This document shows, in pieces, positions 46,957 through 58,215 of a DNA stretch of 64,000 nt. Location: positions 6,634,001-6,698,000 of the forward strand of contig NC_084763.1 in NCBI RefSeq assembly GCF_028858725.1, read 5' to 3'. The position numbers were made by a program, and so were the translations under genes. Positions within the stretch are counted from its first letter, which is position 1. Each line of letters starts with the position of its first letter. The DNA comes from Colius striatus. Taxonomy: Eukaryota; Chordata; Aves; Coliiformes; Coliidae. The notes under the pieces are model-generated. The model was not told the origin of the DNA. It saw only the letters and a list, made by a program, of their open reading frames with translations, and searched no databases.

Positions 46957-47018
46957 CGCCGTCCCGCACCCGCCGTCCCGCACCCGCCGTCTCGCACCCG
47001 CCGTCTCGCACCCGCCGT
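46957..47018. repeat. 14-bp GC-rich minisatellite, about 4.4 copies
   Basis: Tandem units of cgccgtcccgcacc (last two units have cgccgtctcgcacc) beginning at 46957, 46971, 46985 and 46999, with a partial fifth. They lie about 220 bp upstream of the LZTFL1 start codon inside the CpG island. Confidence 0.95.
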
Positions 47019-47077
47019 GCTCCGCCTCACGCCTCCTGCCCCGGGAAACAGCCGCTCAGCCCCGCGGCCTGGCAGGA

Positions 47078-47936
47078 CACCAGTCCGAGAGGGCTGCCTG
47101 ATTCCCCAGAGGCTGTGCGGCCATGCAGTGGGATCTCGACCGGCTGGAGAGTTGGGCAGAGAGGAACCTCATGAGGTTCAACAAGGACAAGGGCAGAGTC
47201 CTGCAGCTGGGAAGGAACAACCCCCTGTACCAGAACAGGCTGGGAGTCAAACTGCTAAGAGCAGCTCTGCAGAGAGAGACCTGGGAGTCCTGATCGATAA
47301 TAAACTAAATATGAGCCAGCAAAGACCCCTCGTGGCCAAGAAGGCCAATGGCAGCCTGGGATGCATCAAGAAGAGTGTGGGCAGCAGGTCAAGGGAGGTT
47401 CTTCTCCCCCTCTACTCTGCCCTGGTGAGGCCTCATCTGGAGTCCTGTGTCCAGTTCTGGGCTCCTCAGCTCAAGAGGGACAGGGAACTGCTGGAGAGAG
47501 GCCAGCACAGGGCCACCAAGATGATCAGGGGACTGGAACATCTTTCATATGAGGAAAGGCTGTGGAACTGCGGCTGTTTAGTCTGGAGAAGACTAAGGGG
47601 GGACTTCATTAGCATGTATAAGTACACAAAGGATGAATGTCAAGATGATGGGGCAACACTTTTGTTTTCCTGTAGTGCCCAGTGACAGGAGAAGGGGTAA
47701 TGGAAACAAGCTGGAACACATAAAGCTCCACTTAAACACAAGGAAAAACTGTTTCTCTGCTGTTCAGCAGATGGAGCCTTAGCACAGACTGCCCAGGGAG
47801 GGTGCAGAGTCTCCTTTGCTGGAGGTTTCCAAACCCTCCTGGTCACGTTTCCCTGTGACCTGATCTAGATGGACCTGCTTTAGCAGAGGGTTGGGCTGGA
47901 TGATCCCTTCCAGCCTCGGCCATGTGATTCTATGCA
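47078..47936 (+). repeat. CR1 LINE 3' fragment, about 860 bp (longest in window)
   Basis: A + orientation CR1 from 'gaccagtcc'-type sequence near 47078 through 'gtgaggcctcatctggagtc' to the degraded 'gtgattctatgc' tail. It covers the end of CR1 ORF2 and the 3' UTR, and an open frame that runs into it from the CpG island is fortuitous. No endonuclease or catalytic reverse-transcriptase motif is present, so it is inactive. Confidence 0.92.
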
Positions 47937-50900
47937 GGGCAGTGCTGATGAGCCTCGGTTGGTGGCTGCACTGGGGCCAGGCCAGTTTCACTGAGGCTGC
48001 ATCATTAGTACATGAACAAAATGAGCAGCTTAAACACTGGTCCTCGGGTTGTGCTTAAACACCCTGAAGTGAAAAAGAAGACATCCAAGAGAAGATAGTG
48101 GGTTTAATTTTCCTACTTTAAACCAAAAATAAAGTGTTACACTTGCAAGTCCTCTTGGTGAGGGACAGCAAAATCTTTGCGTGGGAAAGAGAGAATCGTA
48201 ACCAAGAATGTTCTTTAAATAGTTTAGAAAGCTGACAGTGGTTCATTACAGTACTGGGTGCATGGGGGATCTCTCATCCTAACATGCACATCCAGGGCCA
48301 AAAGCACACAATATTCACAGAAGTAGAATGGGTATGTTAGTACACTGCAAAACTGTATCAGCTCAAGGGTACAGAGACCTTGGGGAGAGATCTCTGGTGG
48401 TCTTTTGAGGTAGACTTTAATTTAGTTTGTCCATATGTGGTTATAACCTAAAGCTTTGCAATTTTTGCTTTGCTAACTGAGCAGAATGCCAGGATGCTCA
48501 GTACTTGCTGGTACCCAAATTGCCCTTTAGCACACACTTGATTATCTTGTTTGTGCAAAGTTTACACCGAGGGGGTCTCTCCTTCTGTTGTTTGTATACT
48601 AACTATGCAAAGGGGATCTGTTCTCATGAAGACTTATTTATTTGCTCTGTCAAATGGAGTCTGTTCTTTTGTTCTTTGTATCTTTGGTATCAATTTGAGC
48701 TGGAGGGAAATGATAATTTATCTCAGCGACACGTGCTGGTATCACAAGAACTGATCACACTGTCTCTTGTGGCTCAAAATGAATGAACTCTGAACAGCAA
48801 TGGGTGAGGATGCACATAAGGAATCAGTCTGGCACAAATTTGGCCCACGCTGTTCTGCTTCTGTTCCCACTATCAGGGGCAAAAATGCTGCTGTTGTCAG
48901 CAACACTCATGGAAATGGATGTGTGAAGTGGGTAGGACTTTGCTTCTAGGGACAATTAAGCCAAGTCTAACTAAAGTCACTTAGATTCAGAATGTGAGTG
49001 CTCAGATTCATAAAGGAGAGACCAAAGGATGTGATGGTCCTTTGCATCAGAGGCTTTGCCCTTGGGCATGCCCTTACCCTGCTGCAGTTGATGTAGCTCA
49101 CCTCATGCTGTCACATCACACAGGGGAACAAAATAGCTTGAATTGGGTGTAAGTACCATGGATCCAAAGACAGGCAGCCATTTACCAGCCTAGTTACTCC
49201 CTGAGCCTGTGTGAGGCTATGCCTGTGCTTTCACACCTCTGCTTTCCTTAGCAGGTGCCCTGGGGTTTACCTGAGATGTGCTCTCTCATCTCTCTCCCCC
49301 CACCCAGGGGTCCAGGAGGTGTCCTCTGAAGGCCACACACTGCACAGAGGCACCATCTCATACAAACCTGCATCTGTTTCAGGAGGAGTTTCAGGATGAC
49401 AACTAGAAATTAAAGATATGCAGACACCTTAGTGGGGATTTTGCAGTTGACTGTGGAGCACCCTGGGCTCCTTCCCCTTGAAGGGGATGCCACACCACTG
49501 ACACTGGAGCGTGGTGCCAAGCAGCAGCTGAGCCCAACCCAAAACCTAGCCAGAATCATTGTTTTTTTTCCATAATTAGAACTGAGCCTGAACTGCAATT
49601 TGGAAATGTTCTTCAAGTGTGAGCTCAATGAGCATCAGTCACAGCTGAGCACCATCCAGCATTTATGCAAAACCCTGTGGTGCTCAGACTTCCTGCAGAG
49701 AGGGGAATTTAAATCACCATCATTTGCATGCCAGGCTGCCAGACATAAGATGTGAAAGTTCATATATTTATTAACCACTTCTCACTGCCTTCCTCTTCAA
49801 AGTCCTTCCTGCCACACTCTGCTGGATGGCAGTCATGTTAAGTTGTAGCAGCAGCAAGGACTTTATGCCACTGCCTGCAGTCCTCCCTGGGTCTCCCCGA
49901 GTTCTGTGACAGGAACAGCCTGGCCTTTTCTCTCAAAGGCAGTGTACTTTCATTTTGCTGTTGCTTGCAAAGCACCTGGTGCTTTGCATCACACAGAGCC
50001 TGTGATCCTGGCCCCTGCTTGCTCCTAGCCTTGGTGGGCAACCCTGGTGGGGCTGTGCCTGTGGGCCAGCTTGGAGCAGGCAGGACTAAATCTGACTCCT
50101 CACTGCTCTCCCAGCCTCCTCAGGGGCACTGGTGGCTCCCCAGAGGGACACAGTTCTTGTTCAGGGTTTTTTTCTTTTCCCTTCCCAGTGAAAGCATTTT
50201 CCAGCAGGACACAGCCATGCTGGGAGCAGCCTCTGATTTGCCCAGTGCAAGATGATGCACATGAGCAGAAAAAGGATGGTATGAGAGGGCTTCCCTTTCT
50301 GTCACAACAGCTTACCAGGAAAAAAGAATTCAAAAATAAAAAAGAGAAGATTGCCATCTGTGTTTGAGCCACCTAAACCACACAAACCAGAGAAAACAGC
50401 CTCTGACAGGTCTGTTTAGGCTGGAGTCCGGGGAGCACACACCCACCTCAGCCTACAAAAAGCCCAAAGCTTCATCGTGGGTGCAAAGTGACCTCTGGGC
50501 TGAACTCCCTACAGCGACTGTCCTGGTGAGTCCCCTCCTCTGCTGTTCATGTCTGTCTGTCCCACCTGCAGCCTCTGTGGAAAGGAAAATTAATTACAAA
50601 CTGAAGTGAATATGTGTCTATAAAGAAAGCTGGTTTGCCATTGAAGTTACCCAGTCATACTGATCAGAAGGCTAAAAGAGAATAACATAAACAAAGCCAT
50701 CCTGGAGATGTGCAGCTCCGTGCCCTTCAACAGATGCTGCAATGATGTTTTGGAAGTGAGTAGAGGGAGAAATTAGTGGCTTGCAGTCTGCCTGCCACTT
50801 GCCAGCATCACCTCTGGGTTGTATGTGGCAGGTCTCCCTCTCAGCACCCAAATTCTGAGCTGCTGTGATGGGGACAAGGCTCTGCTGGTTCGAGATTCCA

Positions 50901-52310
50901 ACTTGCTGAGAGGTCTCTGAAGTGAGGTGGAGTGTGGCAGGTCTGACTGATGGTGCTGCATAACTGGGATAAGTCCTGCTTAGCACAGCCATTCCAAAAC
51001 TGCATCTTTCCCCCTCAAAAAATAAGCTAAAAGGGCTCAAATTCATTTGACTCACATGCAATACTAGGTATTATGAGGTATTATTGGGTATTAGGATTAG
51101 TAGGTATTATACAAGTGGTTTCTTTTCACCTGCTTGCATATTTTTGCTGGCATAAATTCTGTGCCATGCTGTAGAATAAGTATGCTTTGGCCCTGTACTT
51201 TCCTTGGTTGCCTGCTTTGAAAAGAAGTCAAATAAAACTATGGTTGGAGTTTTGTGCATCAGAAGTTCAACTAGTATGTAGAGGGGTACAAGTGGCATTG
51301 TTAAAAGCCAGGTACTAGATTGATACCTGTACTTGAAACTCCAAGGACCAGCATAATTCTGTGTGTAGTTCTGTGTCTTGGTGGAAAACTTAAAAGCTAA
51401 GAGCACATATTTATGGCTGATGTTATTTCTTCAATCTGTTTTTTTAAACAAGGACTCTGTGTCTGAACCCATGCAAAGATCTCACGCTGCCAACCTTTCT
51501 CCTAAATCATTCAGATTCATTAAAGTTGCTTCATGCAGATAAAAACCGGGAGGATTAGTCCCCAGTCTGTGCTTTCTGAACACAATAATACCTAAACAGA
51601 TGAAAACAACTGCATTAAACAGTTTTGAATGTGTGCTGAATGCTTAGGACTGTATGACTCAGGTGGAGCCCCCCAGGCTCAGCTGCCTTTTGTGATGGTA
51701 GTAGGTTGACTTGAAAAGCCAAAAAAAACCCCAGGAATACACAGTATTTGCTTGTTTACCGAGGCATAATGATCTACTTTGCTGGCCAACAGCAACCAGC
51801 ATCATGCTTAAACCCACAGATAAAAAGTGATGTTGCAGGCAGAGATAATCAGTGCTGCAGAGCATGCAAACATTTTGACACTGCAAACTACAACTAAAGG
51901 CAGGTTGTGTTCTTCGTTAGTTGCCAGACAATTTAAGAGACATTTCACTTATTCTCATGAGTCTTTTGGAAGAGATGGTGCTTTCAGGTGACTTTTTGGT
52001 GGTTTTTAATGTGCACACCAGGGAATCTACATCTTATTAAAAAGGAGATTGCAGCAACTCTAGTATGCCAGAGGACTTTGTCAGCCCAGTGCCACAGAGA
52101 AGCTGAAGAACGAATGTGGGCTACAAGTAAATTTGTAAAACAGAAACAGTTAAATAATTCAAACCAGTGACATCAACCTCTGTGTGGTTTGTTTGTCTCC
52201 CAGCTAGACTCATTTCAAAGGGCTGAAGTTTCTCTTGAAAGAAGAAGAAATAAGGGTCACAGTTCTCCTTCAAAGCTGTTTTAAATCTTCAAAGCTGTTT
52301 TGTTTTCCCT
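47937..52310. other. LZTFL1-CCR9 intergenic region and CCR9 upstream sequence
   Basis: About 4.4 kb without a recognised gene between the divergent LZTFL1 and CCR9. It contains a decayed short repeat at 51061-51112 and a partial tandem duplication of 'cttcaaagctgtttt' at about 52269-52303. A non-coding first exon of CCR9 may lie here but cannot be placed. Confidence 0.5.
51061..51112. repeat. Decayed short tandem repeat (GGTATTA-like)
   Basis: Four to five imperfect copies of (t/a)(a/g)GGTATTA: 'ctaggtatta', 'tgaggtatta', 'ttgggtatta', 'gtaggtatta'. It is noncoding. Confidence 0.85.
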
Positions 52311-52365
52311 CAGCTTTCCTCTCCAGATTACAGAGACTCCTTCAAGAGTAAGGATCTGACTGAAG

Positions 52366-54019
52366 ATGTCAGTTGCAAGTGTAGTAAGTACATAGCTACA
52401 CTGTCGTGTGTGACTTCCATTCCACCCCTGCCTCTTTGTCTCCTTCAGTTTTCTTGCTCCTTCCCACCCTAGCAATAAGACACAGCCTTCTTCTCCACCT
52501 CTTTCCAAGTTGGGGATTTTGCATTCTGTTATTTATTAGAAGCTGCCATGCCAACAATGTTTTGAATGATCTGACTGAGACAATGCCCTTACCTCCTGAC
52601 ATTTTAAGTGAAGTTGGCTGGAGGTGGTGAACTGCTCTTTTGTAAAGCCTTTGTTACTCAATGGGTTGTTTTGGTAAGTCTCTGCTGTGCCACAGCTTCA
52701 AGCTGTCTGAAATGCATGGCCTTCTGCAGGCAGCCTTTGTGCTTTCCCCTGTATGATAGAACAGCCTGGGGGTCTTCAATTACATCTGTTGAAGAGGGGC
52801 AAATTTATGCTTTACTGAGCAACCTCTCAACACAAATACACCTGATGTCCCATTGCAGGTCACCCACCCTGGCAAGACCAGCCTGGATTACTACAGGAAT
52901 GAGAGCGCGGTGCCATCCCTCTGTGGAAGCCTGGTGAATGACACGGACCTCACGTGTGACAAGAGGCTGGTCAGGCAGTTTGCTCGAGCCTTCCTGCCGA
53001 CGTTCTTCTGGCTCATCTTCTCTGTGGGCACAGTGGGGAACGCTCTGGTCGTGCTGGTCTATTGCAAATCCCGCTTCAGGAGGAGCGTGATGGATCGGTA
53101 CCTGCTGCACCTGGCCATTGCGGACCTGCTGCTCCTCTTCACCCTCCCCTTCTGGGCCAAAGCTGCCTCCAACAGCTGGATCTTCAAGGACTTCATGTGC
53201 AAAGTCGTCAACAGTATGTACAAGATCAACTTGTACAGCTGCAGCTTGTTTCTAACCTGCATCAGCTTTGACAGGTACCTCACGATTGTTCAGGCCACAA
53301 AAGCAAAGACTTGTAAGCGGAGGCGGCTCCTGCGCAGCAAACTCATGTGCTTGGCTGTCTGGCTGACGTCTGTGGGCCTTTGCATCCCAGAAATCATGTA
53401 CAGCCAAAGCACAGAGGTGCACGGTGTAACAGTTTGCAAAATGACCTACCCACCAAACATCAGCACGGCCTTCAAAGTCACAGTCCTGGCCTTGAAAGTC
53501 ACAATCGGATTCTTCCTCCCCCTCCTGATCATGCTGATTTGTTACACCCTTATCATCAACACCATCCTGCAAGCCAAGAGATCCCAAAAGCAGAAGTCGC
53601 TGAAGATCATTGCTGTGATCATCACCGCTTTCCTCCTCTCTCAGTTCCCGTACAATGTTGTCCTGCTGGTCAAAACCCTCAACACGTACAGCAGGGTGGC
53701 ACACAGCTGCCAGGCTGCTGACCGGCTGGACATCGGCCTGCAGGTCACCCAGAGCATCGCCTTCCTCCACAGCTGCCTCAACCCCTTCCTCTACGTCTTT
53801 GCTGGGGAGAGGTTCAGGACGGCGCTTGGCAGGGCGGTGCAGAGCGGGCTCTGCCTCTGCAGCAGGGGCCAAGAGCAGTTCTCTGCCTGTGACAGCCAGG
53901 AGCACAGCTCAAACTGCTCCTTTGCCATGCTGGGCAGGCGGCAGGTCAGAAACTCCCTGACCCTCAGCACCCACTTGACCTCCTCCGTTACCCGCCCATC
54001 TTGCCAAGTCCTCTTGTAA
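52366..54019 (+). CDS. CCR9: CCR9, C-C chemokine receptor type 9
   Basis: CCR9 is the G-protein-coupled receptor for CCL25 that guides thymocytes and gut-homing lymphocytes. The main exon runs 52859-54019 (stop TAA). Its frame opens at a CAG acceptor and has no ATG before TM2, so the start must lie in an earlier exon. The best candidate is 52366-52383 (MSVASV), phase 0 with donor GTAAGT and a good acceptor (TTTTCCCTCAG) upstream at 52313. Human CCR9 also has a tiny first coding exon. The product is about 392 aa. Seen: N-glycosylation NES and NDT, N-terminal Cys39, DRY at 144-146, a Cys pair at 120/199, CCR9-like KVVNSMYK and LSQFPYN, and NPFLY in TM7. The C-tail is Ser/Thr- and Cys-rich, and the whole protein is somewhat longer than human (369 aa). 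The receptor identity is secure; the first exon is inferred. Confidence 0.9.
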
Positions 54020-55089
54020 GTTAGTGCCCCTCTCTCTCCCATCCAGAGGAGCACCAGTTGCTTTGGTAACCATCTGTATGCCCCAAAGACTGTCTCAGAG
54101 GAGCAGGGAGGGCTGGGAGCTCCTCATGCACCCCGTCCCCGCTGTGTGAGACCCAGCCCGGGTTTGCTGGCTGAAAGGAGGAGAAACCCTGGGCACAGGG
54201 CAGCAAAATGGAGCCATACTCTTAAGCAGAACTGATGGAGGATAAAAGCTGTCTTTGTGACAGCAGTCACAAAGCTCATCTGCAGCTCAGACCACAGCCT
54301 GAAATACCAAGCCTTGCAGGGAGATGGGGAGCTCAGCTACAGCCAAGACAGCGGGCACTGAAGCGGCATAAGCCACCCATCCTGCCCATAGGGAGCTGCA
54401 GGAGGGGGTTCAGCTTTCCTCTCTATCCAGCCAGGGTCTCCTACAGCAGCAACCAACCTGCACCTACACCAGATCCCCTCTGCTGTAAGGGAGAACAGCC
54501 TTTACCTCCTCTGCTGGTGTACTGCAGCAGGGAGATGCTGCTCTCTGTGCCTGTGCAGACAAAAGGCTGTTTTGCTGCACACTTATTTCTTCTTGCAAAG
54601 GCAAGAGACTCACGTTCATAAAGGGCTCATTGCAGAAACAGATCTGTATTTCTCCTATATTTTAGCTGTGTGGAGTAAGGAGAAATTGGGTACAATTTAT
54701 GTGGTATGGCTCCTGTTTGATACTGGCGGTTTGTGCAGTTCCCTGCGTGGGCAAATCACACCTTGTAATACAAATTCAAGGGTGTCTGAAGGCACTGAGT
54801 TGTCTGTCCCTGAGGCATTTGCTAATGATGAGAAAATACATTTAGCCCAAAGCCAGTAAGACAGAGAGTAATTAAGTGTCAAACTTAACGTTAATGACAT
54901 TTGGATGGAAACTTCAGGCTGGTGGAGGCACCCTGCACCTCCCAGTCTTCACTCACCAGTCCTAGTGCTCGGGGTGCTTTCTTTTAAATACTCCCCCATT
55001 TGATGTTGTTTGCCTCTTGCTCATTATTTTTTTGCAGGAAAAGAAACCCCACAAGTGTGTTTGTCATGCATTAATCTTTAAAGCATGTC

Positions 55090-55095
55090 AATAAA
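55090..55095 (+). other. CCR9: CCR9 polyadenylation signal
   Basis: AATAAA about 1.07 kb after the CCR9 stop. Sequence 54020-55089 has no other gene and is the likely 3' UTR. Confidence 0.65.
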
Positions 55096-55109
55096 CACCA
55101 CAGGCTTTC

Positions 55110-57400
55110 TGCAAGGTTTGGCGCTGCTTTTCTAGCTCATGGGGTGCATCTGAGCAGACGAGGTTCCAGCTTCTGCTGTTTACTAGCATGTTTATCATTT
55201 TTTGTTTTACCTTTTCCTTAGGAGGGAAAAAAAAGATGAAAGATGCCTTTTTTACTACATGTGTAAGAAGGGGTTGGGGTGGGTTATGATCTGTGTCAAG
55301 CTCAATACAAATGGAAGTTGAAATTCTGGTAAATAAAAGCACCACCGCAGCCAGTGAGGGGATAAACTGGTTGTTTCTTGCCTATACCTCCTTCCCAGGT
55401 TTGGATCCCTACACATAACCTGTTGCCAATGCCAGGATTTACCCCTCCTGAAGAAGGCCAAAGGAAAACTAGGCTGACCCTGGGGTGTGGAAGCTGCAGC
55501 TGAGGACCCTGTGGGCGCCTGAGCGGGTTTTGGCTCCGGAGGTGAGGGGTGGGGCGCAGTTTTGGGAGGTTTCTGTGGGTGTGGGAGCTGGGAGCACGCT
55601 GGGGCTGATGCTTCCCCGCAGCAGCTGAGCCCCACCACCCCTTCCCACGGCTGAGGGTGAGGGTGTCCCACCCAGGGGGTCCTCCCAGCCCCAACAGAGC
55701 CCACACAAACAAACAAACAAATGTTCAAACGTTAGCAGCTGCCGGCCCGCAGTCCTGCCCACAGGCCTCGAGCTCCTCAGCTCTGCTCAAAGTCCTGCTG
55801 ACCCCAGGAACTTGTATTTCGGGGCTTCCTCAGAGAAGGTAAAAGCTTCTTCATGAAAGGCTGTGGGAAATTGTCATGCTTGGTCAGAGTGAAACCGTTG
55901 AGGGTGGTGAAACGGCGATGAACTTTCATGTTTGGGGCGTGGGGTCGTCCGTGGGTCACACACCCCCTGCTCACCCTCAGGCTGCTCCTCCCTATGCTGC
56001 TGCACAGGGATCTCCCAGCAGGGCCTGTCATACCCCAGCTGCCTCCCTGGGCTGCCAGCACTACCTGAACCAGCCAGGGAGTTGCCTAACTGCAGCCCCT
56101 CAGACTGAAAGGACATGGTGGGGTCTCTGTGAGATGTGTTTGCTGCCATGACACCGTCTCCCAACTGCCAGCAGCACAGCTCCTTCTGGCTGAGCCCTCC
56201 TGGGGTTCCTCTGTCCCTCTGCTGAGGCTTTAGTTGGATTTATCCCACTGTGTCCCTAGGGTGTCCCCATCCTGCAGCTGATGCTCTCTGCCAGGAGAGG
56301 TTTCCCTGAGGGTGAGGGGTATTGCCTCCTCTGCCCCACAGCCCTGCACACCTCCTGTGAGGCGCTGCCACAGCTCCAGCGAGACGGTCACCAAGCAGTT
56401 ATTGGAAGTCTTAGGAAAGGCCTGAGATCTTCCATAGCTCCCTTCCCTGTCTTTAAGGCCATTTTACCCCAGATGTTCCCAGTTCTGGGTTGCAGTCTTG
56501 TCTGCTGCCCTTTTTCTTCGAAGGAGCAGCTTGGCTTATCTCTACCTTAAGCATTGCATCAACTTGGACTCTTCATTTTGACTCCTAGTCAAATAGGGAC
56601 CATCTCAGACTTCTGAGAGCCAGAAGTGTGCCAGGACCCCAGATTTCACTGAGGTGGGAACCAGGTTAAATGCTCATCTAGTGGGGATGGCCACAGCAGT
56701 AGCTTCAGGCTGCCATCATCAGTGAAGGGCTGAGGGCAGCTGTGCCCACGGTGCAGACAGTCACGTAGCCTGGCACCAGCTGCCTGTGCTACAAGGAGAG
56801 GAAGTGGGGAGAGATGGTGAGAAACTTTCACTCTCTACAGACAGACCTGCTAAGCTGATGCCTGCTCCTGCCTGAAATGGAGATGTGCTTTATAGAAGTG
56901 CCTCTTCCAGAGAGCAGAAAACGATGTAAAGGTGTGAGAGAGCAGCGATTGGCGCTGCGTCACTGAAGTGGTGGGAGATGAGGTAGCCCAGGGGTAGTTG
57001 TTCTGACACCAGAAACACCAATGTGCAAACCCACCAAATACCATCTGGATCAATAATCCATCATTTCACTGACCAGACACTGTAGTCCCATCACCCCTGA
57101 GTGCTGCTTTTCGCAAGCCTCCTGGGCTGTATGTGTTTCAAAACCTTACATTTAGATTTCAGAGTGTCCCTGTGACAGGTCAGGGGCTACTGGGGAGACC
57201 AGCACTGCCTGGTGGCAGCTGCACATAGTCCCCACAGCAGAATGTTGCACTGCTGAAGGCAGGGAGAGCCTTGTCCCCAGCACCAAAGAAGAGTATTGTC
57301 CAGTACGGCTAAACGTGGACAGTTGAGGATGTACACAGAGGCTCTCAACAGCTACAGCTTCCCCTGCAGAGCTGTTGCACAGTAAAGTACAGGCACTTAC
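55110..57400. other. CCR9-FYCO1 intergenic region, no recognised gene
   Basis: Unique-looking GC-moderate sequence between two convergent genes. Several open frames of 60-150 codons overlap on both strands, but none shows a known motif and none has flanking splice sites I could support. No CR1 was recognised. Confidence 0.5.
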
Positions 57401-57544
57401 CTGAATCTAGCCAGTCCCTTGCACTGTGGGTCAGGCTCCACTGGAGACTGTCTCAGAAGCCTCTGAACGTAGAGCAGGGGCTGCTGCTGCTGCTGGAGCC
57501 TGAGGAGCAGGAAGCATTGTGGCCTCCACCCTGGCAGGACACTC
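57401..57544 (-). other. Exon-like segment with strong splice sites
   Basis: 144 nt on the - strand with acceptor TTTCTGTTTCCTCACAG and a perfect donor CAG/GTAAGT. One frame is open throughout (48 codons, phase 1 in and out), including a QQQQQ run from (CTG)5 at 57481-57495. It lies beyond the probable FYCO1 3' end on the same strand. It could be a lncRNA exon, an alternative FYCO1 terminal exon, or chance. Confidence 0.35.
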
Positions 57545-58209
57545 CTGTGAGGAAACAGAAATAGGGGATAAAAGCAGCAATGACTGGTGGTGCTGGGGCC
57601 TGCTGTCCCCCTGACCCCACTCAGATGGTCCCAGCAGCTCAGATGCATTTACCATATGCCCTGGGGCTGGAACTACAGGTGCAAATGGAGAGGTGACATG
57701 TGAAGAGTGCCTGGCTCTCACCCAGCGCTTCTTTCCCTCCCTCCCACAGCCAGCCAGCTCAACCACAGGGCACAGGGCCTGGGCAAAACCAGCCCTAAGG
57801 GCAGGACAGGGCTGCTTGGGGTCAGGGATGACCCTGAGTGGAACTGCTGTCCTTGAGGCTGCTTTGCTTTGACCTTGGAGGGGAAGTGAAGGTGGATGAA
57901 GGTGTTTCTCAGCTCCGGGGGTCTGCCCTTGCTGGGAAAAGTTGGGCTGCTCCTTCCACCAGGATATGTGCTATTTCCTCCACCTCAGGGTCCAGCTCAC
58001 TTGGTATTGATTTAAGGATCTCCACTGGCACTCTGTTGTGCTCTACAGACGTGGCTTTTCTCCACCAGCACAACAAACTATTTTCTGGTTTCTTTCTTTC
58101 GCAACCTTTATTCCTGCTGAGAAACAGATCATGCAGTCACGGGATTTCCCTCCCAGACACAGCTATCTCTAGAGCAGAAAAGGGACACACATTCTCAATG
58201 ATAGAGAAT

Positions 58210-58215
58210 TTTATT
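58210..58215 (-). other. FYCO1: Candidate FYCO1 polyadenylation signal
   Basis: AATAAA on the - strand 3.7 kb after the FYCO1 stop. The interval 58216-61918 has no convincing gene and is the likely 3' UTR; a long 3' UTR is typical of FYCO1. Confidence 0.45.

Noticed and set aside
46732-47685. A 317-codon + strand open frame starting at the LZTFL1 promoter
   Set aside because: The first part is antisense to LZTFL1 exon 1 in a CpG island and the second part is CR1 ORF2 sequence; the fusion is fortuitous.
50672-51061. 129-codon open frame on the - strand upstream of CCR9
   Set aside because: No recognisable motif, no flanking splice or promoter signals, and no similarity I know; likely a chance open frame.
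53252-53905. 217-codon open frame antisense to CCR9
   Set aside because: It is a mirror of the receptor coding sequence; the sense frame is a clear GPCR.
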